Positions 19,014-26,937 of a stretch of DNA of 64,000 bases are shown here, piece by piece. Below the pieces are notes generated by a model that made no database searches, was not told the origin of the DNA, and was given only the letters and a program-made list of their open reading frames with translations. A program made the position numbers and the translations under genes. This stretch comes from Fictibacillus aquaticus (GTDB taxonomy: Bacteria; Bacillota; Bacilli; Bacillales; Fictibacillaceae): positions 434,001 to 498,000 of the forward strand of contig NZ_NOII01000003.1 in assembly GCF_002245695.1 (NCBI RefSeq), given 5' to 3'. Numbering within the stretch: position 1 is the stretch's first letter; each line of letters begins with the position of its first letter.

Positions 19014-19397
19014 TTAATTAGCTTTTGCCTTCTCCAACTGGCTGCGGAAATCCGCAAGCACTTTTTTACGCTTTTCATAATCAGCCGGATCGCCGTCTTC
19101 CCAAAGCGGAAGGTCACCGCCTGCGTCGATGAGCTGAATCGCTTTGTTTTTTACTGTATTCTGCAATGCCTCGTTCTCGAGCTGAAGCGCAGCAACGGCG
19201 ATGTACAGCAGCGCCTCATACGGCTGGCGCTCCTCATCGTCATCATAATCGTCTAACTCGACGAGCCATTCGTTCAAGATGAGCTGTGTCGCCTTTTCAG
19301 GTGCCATCCCCTCATCCATGAAATGGTTCCAGTCCTCCTGCACATCGCACGAAAAATCGTCTTCCCACAAATCTGTTCCCCACGTGCCCAACGCCAT
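19014..19397 (-). CDS. DUF4259-family protein
   Basis: A 127-residue acidic cytoplasmic protein beginning MALGTWGTDLWEDDFSCDV, the start typical of DUF4259 proteins (MGAWG-x-G-x-F-x-x-D). Function unknown. It lies six bases after the YuiH-like gene, with a good ribosome binding site, and is probably in its operon. Confidence 0.8.
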   Translation of the reverse strand: MALGTWGTDLWEDDFSCDVQEDWNHFMDEGMAPEKATQLILNEWLVELDDYDDDEERQPYEALLYIAVAALQLENEALQNTVKNKAIQLIDAGGDLPLWEDGDPADYEKRKKVLADFRSQLEKAKAN

Positions 19398-19403
19398 TCC
19401 TCC

Positions 19404-20066
19404 TCAATCGTAATCTTTCTTTTTCCATTCGTCCTCTGGCATGTCAAATCCTTCTCCGGAAAAGCGCTGTTCACGGAAAGGGTCGGCATAATTGTGAAAA
19501 CCGTTCTGCTCCCAAAAGCCGGGGCGGTCGTCGCGCATGAACTCGATGCGGCGAATCCACTTCACGCTTTTCCAAAAATATAGATGAGGCACGATCAAAC
19601 GCAGCGGATAGCCGTGCTTATCGGTCAGCGGCTTGCCGTCAAAGGAATGGGCGAGCAGAATGTCATCACGCATCAGATCCTGAATCGGTATGTTGGTGTC
19701 ATAGTCATGATCGCCGTACGCCATCACATGCCTCGCCTCAGGATCCACATCAATCGCTTTTAGAAAATCAGAAAAAAGTACCCCAGTGAACGCATTATCA
19801 AAGCGCGACCATCGCGTTACGCAATGAATATCCTTAACGACGGTCGTCTGCGGCATCGCCATAATATCCTCGAACGTGAACGTTTTCGGTTCTTTCACGA
19901 GTCCGTCGACAGTGAGCGTCCAGTCGGATAGCTCGTACTGCGGCACCTCGCCTTCATGCAGGATCGGAAACCTTTCTGTCAGCACCTGACCCGGCGGAAG
20001 ACGGCCATCTAGCCCTTCCGCCGCTTCCGGCACACGCATCTTTTTAATACGGTCAGCTTTTTTCAT
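19404..20066 (-). CDS. yuiH: Sulfite-oxidase-family molybdopterin enzyme (YuiH-like)
   Basis: A 220-residue cytoplasmic molybdopterin-dependent oxidoreductase with no signal peptide. The likely molybdenum-ligand Cys is in KDIHCVTRWSRFDN (about residue 90), preceded by LTVDGLVKEPKTFTFEDI and followed by YGDHDYDTNIP and GYPLRLIVPHLYFWKSVKWIRRIEF, all typical of the sulfite oxidase/MsrP fold without heme. ATG 20066 follows GGGGAGGA. A SAM riboswitch with a terminator precedes it, implying a link to methionine or sulfur metabolism. Confidence 0.9.
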   Translation of the reverse strand: MKKADRIKKMRVPEAAEGLDGRLPPGQVLTERFPILHEGEVPQYELSDWTLTVDGLVKEPKTFTFEDIMAMPQTTVVKDIHCVTRWSRFDNAFTGVLFSDFLKAIDVDPEARHVMAYGDHDYDTNIPIQDLMRDDILLAHSFDGKPLTDKHGYPLRLIVPHLYFWKSVKWIRRIEFMRDDRPGFWEQNGFHNYADPFREQRFSGEGFDMPEDEWKKKDYD

Positions 20067-20082
20067 CTCATTCCTCCCCATA

Positions 20083-20114
20083 AGAAAAGCCCCTTTCTGC
20101 TAATAGAAAGGGGC
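20083..20114 (-). terminator. Terminator platform of the SAM riboswitch
   Basis: Minus-strand stem GCCCCTTTCT/AGAAAGGGGC with loop ATTAGC followed by TTTTCTTAT, ending just before the ribosome binding site. Confidence 0.8.
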
Positions 20115-20133
20115 GGCTGTATGTACATCCGTT

Positions 20134-20258
20134 CCTCTCATCTTTCAGCGTTTTTTTTATCGCTGTTAGAATTAGCACCGTTTCTATTTTACGATAATAA
20201 AATAGATGGTTGCCGGGCTTCATCGGGCTAAATCCCTCCGCCTGCTCGCAATAAGAGT
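20134..20258 (-). promoter_or_regulatory. SAM riboswitch (S-box, SAM-I)
   Basis: The minus strand contains CTCTTATT, GGCGGAGGGA, AGCCCGATGAAGCCCGGCAA, GGTGCTAATTC and GATGAGAG in the order of the SAM-I aptamer, with the outer P1 helix intact. It lies upstream of the YuiH-like gene. Confidence 0.93.
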
Positions 20259-20302
20259 GTTCTTAAAATTTATGAAAAGTATGTCATGATGAGCACTCTT
20301 TG

Positions 20303-20689
20303 TCAATGCTGCATCCAGCTGATGACTTTTATGCCAAGCCAGTACGCCGCAGTGATCCATATAAGGATGAACAGCGCGCCAATAAACCAGTTTTTCGGTT
20401 TGCTGGCATTGGCAATTTCAGCCGCCTTTGCTCTGTGCTTATCGATTATTTGGGAAGGGATAAGCTTCAGCGCGAGTGCGATGCCAAGCGGAACAAGGAT
20501 CAAATCGTCTAGGTATCCGATTATCGGAATAAAATCAGGGATCAAGTCGATCGGGCTGAACGCATAGGCGACAACGATGATTGCTGTGATTTTTGCATGC
20601 ATCGGCACCCCAGGATCGCGGTAAGATAAATACAGCACGAACAGCTCGCGTTTTAGCAGTCGAGCTTTCAGTTTTAGTTTTTCAAGCAT
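20303..20689 (-). CDS. DUF1232 (YkvA-like) membrane protein
   Basis: A 128-residue protein with the DUF1232 signature KITAIIVVAYAFSPIDLIPD (start of the domain near residue 35) and IPIIGYLDDLILVP, plus a C-terminal helix LFILIWITAAYWLGI. ATG 20689 has GGAG nine bases upstream; more upstream starts overlap a terminator. Confidence 0.85.
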   Translation of the reverse strand: MLEKLKLKARLLKRELFVLYLSYRDPGVPMHAKITAIIVVAYAFSPIDLIPDFIPIIGYLDDLILVPLGIALALKLIPSQIIDKHRAKAAEIANASKPKNWFIGALFILIWITAAYWLGIKVISWMQH

Positions 20690-20708
20690 CGTTTCTTTCT
20701 CCTTCATA

Positions 20709-20743
20709 AAAAAACGGCGCCGCATCATCTGCAGCGCCGCCGT
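20709..20743 (-). terminator. GC-rich terminator upstream of the DUF1232 gene
   Basis: Minus-strand imperfect stem ACGGCGGCGCTGCA/TGCGGCGCCGT followed by TTTTTTT. It probably ends the message for the 22-residue peptide. Confidence 0.75.
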
Positions 20744-20748
20744 TGACG

Positions 20749-20817
20749 TTATCTTACTCGTTTAAAGAAATACAGAGCCACTAGTATTACTGCTAGTATA
20801 ATTAAGATCTTCATCAT
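20749..20817 (-). CDS. 22-residue hydrophobic peptide
   Basis: A tiny ORF starting with two ATG codons, preceded by AAAGGATG and followed by a terminator six bases after the stop. The product is one hydrophobic helix (ILIILAVILVALYFF) with a basic end KRVR. Its own terminator and ribosome binding site suggest an expressed micropeptide; it could be a membrane peptide or toxin-like. Translation is unproven. Confidence 0.5.
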   Translation of the reverse strand: MMKILIILAVILVALYFFKRVR

Positions 20818-20909
20818 GTACAATCATCCTTTCGTAGTTAGGCTATTACTTTGCTCTCTAATACTTTGATTCCCTTTTTCGAGGTCTTTTAATCGTTTTA
20901 ATTTTAAGA

Positions 20910-20934
20910 GTTTAGGATGTGTTCTGGAGGGTAC
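20910..20934 (+). promoter_or_regulatory. Candidate sigma-B promoter
   Basis: GTTTAG at 20910-20915 and GGGTAC at 20929-20934, 13 bases apart, close to the sigma-B consensus GTTTAA-N13-15-GGGTAT. It precedes a GsiB-like stress gene, a classic sigma-B target. Confidence 0.55.
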
Positions 20935-20985
20935 ACACTACTATGGCCAAATAATAATCAAAACCCAAAAGGAGATGATTGCAAG

Positions 20986-21210
20986 ATGGCTCAGAACAGC
21001 AAGAACAACAGAAGTGATGCAAAGATGTCTAGGGAAGAAGCGGGCCGCAAAGGCGGAGAAGCTACCGCTCGGAACCATAACAAAGAGTTTTATCAGGAAA
21101 TCGGTGAAAAAGGCGGAGAGGCAACCTCCAAAAACCACGATCGCAGCTTTTACGAAAAGATCGGGCGGAAGGGCGGAGAAGCCGCCAGCCGGAACAACAC
21201 AAACAAGTAA
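20986..21210 (+). CDS. KGG-repeat general stress protein (GsiB/YciG-like)
   Basis: A 74-residue hydrophilic protein with three copies of the Lys-Gly-Gly motif (AGRKGGEATARNH, GEKGGEATSKNH, GRKGGEAASRNN) at about 20-residue spacing, with DRSFYEKI-type linkers. It belongs to the GsiB/Con-10 stress family. ATG 20986 follows AAAAGGAG. Confidence 0.9.
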   Translation: MAQNSKNNRSDAKMSREEAGRKGGEATARNHNKEFYQEIGEKGGEATSKNHDRSFYEKIGRKGGEAASRNNTNK

Positions 21211-21223
21211 ATAAGTGGATTTT

Positions 21224-21253
21224 AGACTGCCAGCACATCGGCAGTCTTTTTTT
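21224..21253 (+). terminator. Terminator of the KGG gene
   Basis: Stem AGACTGCC/GGCAGTCT with loop AGCACATC, then TTTTTTT. Confidence 0.88.
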
Positions 21254-21337
21254 ATCTTTATAATATTTGTTTATTCGACAGAGTTTGACGTACAATAGAT
21301 TCATAACTGTAACTTTAAAAGTATTTGAGGTGAAGAA

Positions 21338-21523
21338 GTGGGCCAGGTAATACCTTTTCCAATACCAATTCCTAAAGTTACACTGACAAAATCCGAGAGC
21401 GACGAGTATTATGAAATTAAAGACGCGATCGAGATGGCAACAGATGAAGAAGACATCATCCACCTGCAGAAGCGCGTCCGCGCATTGCTGGAGAAAATAG
21501 AAGAACGCCAAAAGAAAAACTAA
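21338..21523 (+). CDS. Small hypothetical protein
   Basis: A 61-residue hydrophilic protein with a Pro-rich start (PFPIPIPKV) and a helical, charged remainder (LQKRVRALLEKIEERQKKN). GTG 21338 has GAGGTG six bases upstream and a terminator follows, so it is probably real. No family recognised. Confidence 0.65.
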   Translation: MGQVIPFPIPIPKVTLTKSESDEYYEIKDAIEMATDEEDIIHLQKRVRALLEKIEERQKKN

Positions 21524-21556
21524 AACCGTCCGCGAATTTTCTGCGGGCGGTTTTTG
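21524..21556. terminator. Bidirectional terminator
   Basis: Stem AACCGTCCGC/GCGGGCGGTT followed by TTTG on plus and TTTTAGTTTTT on minus, between converging genes. Confidence 0.85.
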
Positions 21557-21561
21557 TGTTC

Positions 21562-22371
21562 TTAAAGTATTGAAAGAAGCACAACTTCTTTGCTGGTGAC
21601 GTTAATAAACGCTGCTCCGCTGTCAGACGGCAATCCTCTCAAACTTCCTCTTGCACTTCCTATATCGCAAATCTCTTTGTTATGAATGGACTGTTCGTCG
21701 AGCGGCGCAGAAATAATGGCATTCTGGCTGTCGTAAGGACCGTGAAAATAGGCTTGCTGTTTATAAACGGCGATGGCAGTTGCTCCGTGGAGCTGTTCAG
21801 CTGTCTCAATAACGGCTGTTTTATTTTTTCTGTAATGAAGGGAGACAAGCGGGAAATCGTAGTATGGGAAAAGCCAAATATCACCGTTCTCGCCAGGGCA
21901 GATGGCATAACAGTCATCGATTATCACACGGTTATGATTATCATGGCGATAACGATAAAGAACCTCTCCGTTTTGGCTAAACAGCACAAGGCCATTAGTT
22001 GATATACCCTCGCCATAAACTCCTTGATCAAAATAGCTGATCCAGATGCCGTCAGCTGTTACCAAAACATCTCTGATACAGTCGCCTCCGTGAAAGCTTG
22101 AGAGAAGTCCAGCCTCCAATGAAACGATATGAATGTTGGGACGGTCATTGTCGGCAAGTGTTTCGGCGAGCAAGATTGTGTTCTCCGTCAGCCACCGAAC
22201 TTTGGAAAACGAAATTTTGGTTGTGAGGGTGAGAGCTTCGCTGTTTTTGTAAAACACCCTGCGGCGGTTTTTACGCACAACTGCGATATAGCCATATACA
22301 TGATGATAATCCGCATCAATTACTTTTTCGGTTGATGCAGCAGTATGTATAATCTTCTCCTGAATCTCCAT
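21562..22371 (-). CDS. Hypothetical beta-rich protein
   Basis: A 269-residue cytoplasmic protein without signal peptide or helices long enough for a membrane. Repeating short beta-type segments (ISYFDQGVYGEG, ENGDIWLFPYYDF, QAYFHGPYDSQNA) spaced 40-50 residues apart suggest a beta-propeller. I chose ATG 22371 with AAAGGAAC upstream; the frame stays open into the REP hairpin. Function unknown. Confidence 0.7.
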   Translation of the reverse strand: MEIQEKIIHTAASTEKVIDADYHHVYGYIAVVRKNRRRVFYKNSEALTLTTKISFSKVRWLTENTILLAETLADNDRPNIHIVSLEAGLLSSFHGGDCIRDVLVTADGIWISYFDQGVYGEGISTNGLVLFSQNGEVLYRYRHDNHNRVIIDDCYAICPGENGDIWLFPYYDFPLVSLHYRKNKTAVIETAEQLHGATAIAVYKQQAYFHGPYDSQNAIISAPLDEQSIHNKEICDIGSARGSLRGLPSDSGAAFINVTSKEVVLLSIL

Positions 22372-22403
22372 TGTTCTTATGTTCCTTTCTAAAAAACTAA
22401 TCG

Positions 22404-22456
22404 GGGGTACGGTACCTTTACAATTGAAGCCGACAATTGTAAAGGTACCGTACCCC
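22404..22456. repeat. REP hairpin with a perfect 23-bp stem
   Basis: The arms at 22404-22416 and 22444-22456 are extended inward by TTTACAATTG/CAATTGTAAA, giving 23 uninterrupted pairs and a 7-base loop. It lies between two minus-strand genes; on that strand TTTTTTAG follows a few bases later, so it may stop transcription. Confidence 0.96.
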
Positions 22457-22462
22457 CTCATT

Positions 22463-23404
22463 TTATTTTTTAAAGTAGCGCTTGCGCCAGAAGAAGAAGG
22501 CAGCTGCGCCTGAGAGCATGAAGGCGAGGCTGAGCATGATCCCGAACGCATGCGGGTTGTGCTGGTACGGGATCGGAATGTTCATCCCGTAAAAGCTAGC
22601 GACCATGGTTGGCAGCGCGAGAATGATCGTGAATGACGTTAAAAACCGCATCTCAAGGTTCAGGTTGTTGGAGATAACAGAAGAGAACGCATTCGTCAGT
22701 CCCTTCAAGATGCTGCTGTAAATCTGACTCATCTCGATCGCCTGCTTGTTCTCGATGATAACATCCTCAAGCAGCTCGCGGTCTTCTTCATACATCTTCA
22801 AAAAGTTCATGCGGAGCAGCTTCTCGAGTACCGCGTCGTTAGATTTCAGTGACGTTGTAAAGTAAACCAGAGATTTATCGAGGCTTAGCAGCTCAAACAG
22901 GTCCTGGTTCTTCAGTGTCTGTCGCAGTTCTCGTTCGATCGTATCTGTTTTGCGGTTGATCTGCCTCAGATATCGCAGGTAATATTGCGAGATAAGCTGC
23001 AGAAGCTGAAAGATAAAGCGCGTCTTTTTATAAGTGTAAAAGTTGCGCACTTTTCGTTTAACAAACATCTCGATAATTGGATTTTCCTTCAGACAAACGG
23101 TAATAAAGTAGTTTTCGCACGCGATCATGGCGAGCGGGAACGTATCATACGCGTTTTGGCCATTTTCATCTTGTTCGATGAGCGGGATATCGACGATGAC
23201 ACTCACTGTATCATCTTCTTTTTCAATGCGAGAACGTTCTTCTTCATCTAGCGCGTCGCGCAGGAAGTCAGGGTCGATGCCAGTTGCATGAACCACATGT
23301 TCAATTTCTTCGGCAGTTGGAGCGATAAGATTGATCCAGCAGCCTTGTTCTATAGTATCCAGTTCGGTTAATGAATGATGTTTATTTGATAATATTTGCA
23401 GCAT
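22463..23404 (-). CDS. corA: CorA-family magnesium/cobalt transporter
   Basis: A 313-residue protein with a large N-terminal cytoplasmic domain and two C-terminal helices. The signature YGMN lies in MVASFYGMNIPIP, at the end of the first helix, and precedes LSLAFMLSGAAAFFFWRKRYFKK with the basic tail. ATG 23404 has AGGAGGT nine bases upstream; an upstream in-frame start is less likely. Confidence 0.94.
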   Translation of the reverse strand: MLQILSNKHHSLTELDTIEQGCWINLIAPTAEEIEHVVHATGIDPDFLRDALDEEERSRIEKEDDTVSVIVDIPLIEQDENGQNAYDTFPLAMIACENYFITVCLKENPIIEMFVKRKVRNFYTYKKTRFIFQLLQLISQYYLRYLRQINRKTDTIERELRQTLKNQDLFELLSLDKSLVYFTTSLKSNDAVLEKLLRMNFLKMYEEDRELLEDVIIENKQAIEMSQIYSSILKGLTNAFSSVISNNLNLEMRFLTSFTIILALPTMVASFYGMNIPIPYQHNPHAFGIMLSLAFMLSGAAAFFFWRKRYFKK

Positions 23405-23493
23405 AAGCGGTAACCTCCTTGCAACTATCACTAATCCACTATACCGCTATTTTCCCCCTGCCAGCAAGACAGCAAACATGAGCATAAGGGGCG

Positions 23494-23541
23494 GGGGTAC
23501 GGTACCATTTCCCGTAGCGTCAGGAAATGGTACCGTACCCC
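23494..23541. repeat. REP hairpin (48 nt)
   Basis: Arms at 23494-23506 and 23529-23541, extended by GC outside and ATTTCC/GGAAAT inside, so about 21 bp pair around a ten-base loop. Confidence 0.96.
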
Positions 23542-23581
23542 CGCCTAAAGATGCTGGATGCAAAAGGGTTTTAGAAAGTAT

Positions 23582-23634
23582 GTCCGTTCCATATGGACAA
23601 AAACAGTGATTGTCTTTTTGCGGTACCGTACCCC
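23582..23634. repeat. Half REP element with TGTCCGTT head
   Basis: The right arm GGTACCGTACCCC at 23622-23634 is preceded by TTGTCTTTTTG as in the 60-nt class, but no left arm exists; the left end reads TGTCCGTTCCATATGGACAA instead, itself a small palindrome. It resembles the element at 36195. Confidence 0.85.
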
Positions 23635-23677
23635 ATAATAAAAATATACAGGTTATTTTTAACATAGGAGATAAATT

Positions 23678-24604
23678 ATGGGTGTAAGGTATAAGGGGAT
23701 GCTTCTGGCGGCGGGTCTGCTGCTGCTTGGGGCTTGTTCGGATCGTACGGAAATGGTAAGCACTGCGGATCTGGCAGATATAAAAATAGATAATAGTGAT
23801 AGCACTGCCACGAATTCAGCAACGGAAAATTCAAGCTCCAATGAAAAAGAAAAGGACTTGGTTCAGCATATAGAAGAAGAAACATCAAAATCAGCTTTAT
23901 CCATACAAGCCTTAGTCGAGAAATACACTCCGATAACACCTCAGCAATGGGGAGAGAACGTAACGGGTGTTAAAACACAGCTGGATACAGCAGACAAAGT
24001 GATTGCTCTGACACTTGATGCATGCGGCGGAGTATATGGAAGCGGCTATGATAAGGATTTGATAGAATTCTTGAAGCAGCATAAAATCCCAGCGACGCTT
24101 TTTGTGAACAGCCGCTGGATCGACAAGAACGAAGAAGCTTTTTTATCACTTTCGCAGGATCCGCTTTTTGAGATAGAAAACCACGGAACAGAACATAAGC
24201 CGCTGTCGGTTAGCGGCAAGTCTGCTTATTCTGTTCAAGGAACAGCAACCGTAGAGGAAGCCATTCAGGAAATAGTAGAGAATGAACAAAAGATAGAGAA
24301 GCTTACTGGCAAGGCTCCAAAGTTTTTCCGTTCTGGCACAGCACATTATGACGAAGTGGCCGTACAGATCGCAGAAGAACTCGGTGAAACAGCCGTCAAC
24401 TACAATTTATTAGGTGATGCTGGTGCCACATTCTCAAGCGAGCAGGTGAAAGCTGCATTGCTCGCAGCCCAGCCTGGCTCAATAGCCTTGCTTCACATGA
24501 ACCAGCCGGAAAGCGGGACAGCAGAAGGGATCATGCAGGCGGTGCCGCTGCTGCTCGATCAGGGGTTCCGGTTCGTGAAGCTTGAAGATCATAAGCTGAA
24601 ATAA
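23678..24604 (+). CDS. Lipoprotein polysaccharide deacetylase (NodB family)
   Basis: A 308-residue exported protein with lipobox LLLGACSD (Cys about residue 20), a Ser/Thr/Glu-rich linker and a carbohydrate esterase 4-like domain. Motif 1 reads LTLDACGG, in place of the usual TFDDG, and the metal histidines appear in ENHGTEHKPLS (HxxxH); the C-terminal LLHMN is motif 5. Target peptidoglycan or another glycan is not determinable. TAGGAGAT precedes ATG 23678. Confidence 0.88.
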   Translation: MGVRYKGMLLAAGLLLLGACSDRTEMVSTADLADIKIDNSDSTATNSATENSSSNEKEKDLVQHIEEETSKSALSIQALVEKYTPITPQQWGENVTGVKTQLDTADKVIALTLDACGGVYGSGYDKDLIEFLKQHKIPATLFVNSRWIDKNEEAFLSLSQDPLFEIENHGTEHKPLSVSGKSAYSVQGTATVEEAIQEIVENEQKIEKLTGKAPKFFRSGTAHYDEVAVQIAEELGETAVNYNLLGDAGATFSSEQVKAALLAAQPGSIALLHMNQPESGTAEGIMQAVPLLLDQGFRFVKLEDHKLK

Positions 24605-24613
24605 CAAAAGAAT

Positions 24614-24642
24614 GGGGTCCGGTACCACGAGTACCGGACCCC
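24614..24642. repeat. Minimal REP hairpin (TCC type, 29 nt)
   Basis: GGGGTCCGGTACC, three bases, AGTACCGGACCCC, with outer AAT/ATT extending the stem. It fills the 53-base gap between two convergent genes and may serve as their terminator. Confidence 0.95.
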
Positions 24643-24657
24643 ATTTCGTTATTAAGC

Positions 24658-25824
24658 TTACTGAGCTACTGCCTTGCCTGCGTTTATGCGTCCGTGTTTG
24701 AAAAGTGTACCGGACCCCGTCACCTTATCTGATGTGCTCTCGAGTGCAGTGCGGATCTGTGCAGCGTTTTTTCCTTGTGATGCAAGAAGGCCTGCAACAC
24801 CCGCGACTACTGGAGAAGCCATGCTAGTTCCGCTTAAGCTTTCGTATTTTCCGCCAGGAACGGTCGAGTAGAGGTCTACACCTGGTGCAGCTACGTCAAC
24901 CCATGGACCATAGTTCGAGAAATACGCGATCTGGTCGTTTTGATCAGTTGCTGCTACTGCGATTGCATTTTCATAATACGCTGGGTAGCTAGGAACCGGC
25001 GTGCTTTCGTTGCCTGCTGCAGCTACTACAACCGAACCCTTGCTTGCAGCATAGTTCACGGCATCTTCCAATGTTTTTGTTCCGACCGGACCGCCAAGGC
25101 TCAAGTTAATAACCTGTGCACCGCTGTCTGCAGCGTGACGGATGCCTGCTGCTACATCGTCAAGCGTACCGCTGCCGTCTGCATCCAGTACACGCTCCGC
25201 AAGAATTTGTACGTTAGGAGCAAGTCCTGCAATACCGACACCGTTGTTCGTGGATGCTGCTGCAATCCCCGCCACGTGGGTTCCATGAATGTTTTCGTCC
25301 ATCGGATCGTTATCATCTGTAACAAAATCTTTCCCCTTGATGACTTTTCCAGCTAAATCAGGGTGATTATAGTCAACGCCAGTATCAACGACGGCGATTT
25401 TAACGCTGGAGGAACCGCGAGTCACATCCCAAGCCGCTTCCGCTCCAACCTTTTGAGGAGCATATTGTTTCGTTGAGTAATCAGGGTCATTTGGAACATA
25501 GCTTGCCGTATATGTTGCATTTGGTTCGGCATATTCTACGTCAGGGTTTGCCTCATATTCTTTCACAGCGTCAGCTACACTGCCTTCTGTGATTTTAACA
25601 ACACTATAAGCGCTGTAATTCTCTTTAATAGAGTCGTTAAGCTTGGAGACGACGGCTTTTTCCTCAGTAGATGAAACACCATCTTTATATTTTACGATAA
25701 TTTCCTTAGGTGCTGATTTTGACTCGTATTTTTCTGGTATCGCAGCAGCACTTGCTTCTGACGGAGCAGCAAGGCTGACTATAAGAGCAAGAGAAGCATA
25801 ACCTGCAGCAAAACGTTTTAACAT
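24658..25824 (-). CDS. Secreted thermitase-like serine protease (S8)
   Basis: A 388-residue preproprotein: signal peptide (1-27), I9-type propeptide (EIIVKYKDGV to about residue 105), catalytic domain with Asp147 (VVDTGVDYNHPDL), His180 (NIHGTHVAGIAAA) and Ser334 (SGTSMASP). The C-terminus SDKVTGSGTLFKHGRINAGKAV aligns with the thermitase/fervidolysin end; its GSGT codons match a REP arm. AAGGAG precedes the ATG at 25824. Confidence 0.94.
   Translation of the reverse strand: MLKRFAAGYASLALIVSLAAPSEASAAAIPEKYESKSAPKEIIVKYKDGVSSTEEKAVVSKLNDSIKENYSAYSVVKITEGSVADAVKEYEANPDVEYAEPNATYTASYVPNDPDYSTKQYAPQKVGAEAAWDVTRGSSSVKIAVVDTGVDYNHPDLAGKVIKGKDFVTDDNDPMDENIHGTHVAGIAAASTNNGVGIAGLAPNVQILAERVLDADGSGTLDDVAAGIRHAADSGAQVINLSLGGPVGTKTLEDAVNYAASKGSVVVAAAGNESTPVPSYPAYYENAIAVAATDQNDQIAYFSNYGPWVDVAAPGVDLYSTVPGGKYESLSGTSMASPVVAGVAGLLASQGKNAAQIRTALESTSDKVTGSGTLFKHGRINAGKAVAQ
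24707..24718. repeat. REP-arm match inside the protease gene
   Basis: GTACCGGACCCC (12 of 13 arm bases) encodes GSGT on the minus strand near residues 369-372. Thermitase itself has a GTGT-like sequence here, so this could be convergence rather than insertion. Confidence 0.55.
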
Positions 25825-26076
25825 GACTGATCACTCCTTCTTCTAAGTTGCTTTCAAGGTTAACACAAAAAACAACAGGGAAAAGAGTTTCTTTTTTAAT
25901 TTAACAAATCCTTTAAATTATCTTAAAATAACGCAAAAGTAATAGAATATTCTGAAAAATAATTTATGGAAACGCTGACATGGAGTAAATACGAACCAAA
26001 TAAAAAGCAGCATATGGATAATAGACGGAAATTGGAAAAATAAAAAAGGTAGAATGTTACCACGTTGGGAGGAGGG
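25825..26076. other. AT-rich upstream region of the protease
   Basis: About 250 AT-rich bases holding the ribosome binding site and presumed promoter of the minus-strand protease. I see no convincing gene or other structure. Confidence 0.5.
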
Positions 26077-26142
26077 GGGGTACGGTACCATATTCCACAA
26101 GAGGCGCCGCTTCGCAGTTTTTTGGAAATGGTACCGTACCCC
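26077..26142. repeat. REP-like inverted repeat, 66-68-nt class
   Basis: Arms at 26077-26089 and 26130-26142. The loop ends CGCAGTTTTTTGGAAAT, shared with the elements at 29447 and 35975. Confidence 0.95.
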
Positions 26143-26161
26143 ACAAGAAGATAACCGCATG

Positions 26162-26220
26162 AAAAAACCACCGTTCTTTAAACGATGGTTTAAAAAAAGC
26201 CTCCGGGAAATCCGGAAGCT
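26162..26220 (-). terminator. Double terminator of the charged secreted protein gene
   Basis: Minus strand: first stem AGCTTCCGG/CCGGAGGCT with TTTTTTT (26192-26220), then a second stem AACCATCGTT/AACGGTGGTT with TTTTTT (26162-26191). Confidence 0.85.
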
Positions 26221-26228
26221 TCTAAAGC

Positions 26229-26906
26229 TTATTCTGCAGCAGGCTCACCGAATTCTTTATTGTTCAAATTCGTTAAGCTTTCTGCAATGAGTGCTTTTAC
26301 TGAATCATATTTGTCAGTTGCTGCTTTGATCAATGATGCATCAAGTGTTGCGCCTTTTTTCTTGGCGTCTGCCGCCACTTTGTTCATCTCTCTTTTCGCC
26401 TGATCGAGCTGCTTTTTAAGTGAAACCAATTTATTGTTGAACTCCGCATAGCGGGATTCTTCTTCATCTTCTTTGTCGCAATCCTTTTCATCATCGCCGT
26501 CTTCATTTTCGCCATCTTCATCATCACTATTAGAATCGGCAGTGCCTGTTTCCGGTGCTGGCTCTGCTGGAGGTTCTTCCTCTTCTGCAGGCTCTTCAGC
26601 ATAGTAAAGCTCGATTTCTTCATTAATCGATTTTACTTTGTATTCGATTCTTACCAGCTTTTTATTAAGCTCGCGGTATTTGTTTGTGTACTGCTTTTTA
26701 AGCTTAGCCTTCTTTTTTGCTTCCTCTTTTTTCTTTCGTTCTTTCTCTTTTTTCTTTTTGTCGTCCTTCTTCTTCTTTTCCTGTTTCTTTTGCTGCTCAT
26801 GCTTCTTGCTGTGGCTTTGCTCTTTTGCGTAAGAGCCTGCCGGTGCACCGAGCATGACCGCTAGTGCCAGAATGGCAGCAGCAAATTTCATCATCTTGCT
26901 TTTCAT
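26229..26906 (-). CDS. Secreted Lys/Glu-rich coiled-coil protein
   Basis: A 225-residue exported protein: signal peptide (1 to about 27, ending GSYAKE), a long Lys/Glu coiled coil (about 30-110), an acidic Glu/Pro and Asp-rich linker (EEEEPPAEPAPE, then repeated Asp/Glu) and a second helical segment. No wall-binding motif is visible. It follows a candidate c-di-GMP riboswitch, so a role in adhesion, matrix or motility switching is an inference. ATG 26906 has AGGAGGA upstream. Confidence 0.8.
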   Translation of the reverse strand: MKSKMMKFAAAILALAVMLGAPAGSYAKEQSHSKKHEQQKKQEKKKKDDKKKKEKERKKKEEAKKKAKLKKQYTNKYRELNKKLVRIEYKVKSINEEIELYYAEEPAEEEEPPAEPAPETGTADSNSDDEDGENEDGDDEKDCDKEDEEESRYAEFNNKLVSLKKQLDQAKREMNKVAADAKKKGATLDASLIKAATDKYDSVKALIAESLTNLNNKEFGEPAAE

Positions 26907-26937
26907 TACCTCATCCTCCTAGGATATTAAAATAGGC

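Noticed and set aside
19780-19800. AGTACCCCAG inside the yuiH-like gene as a REP arm
   Set aside because: It lacks the central CCGTA/CCGGA part of the arm; a match this short is expected by chance.
24658-25824. GSGT codons in the thermitase-like gene as clear proof of REP insertion
   Set aside because: Thermitase-type proteases naturally have a Gly-Thr-Gly-Thr-like sequence at this position, so the DNA match may be coincidence.
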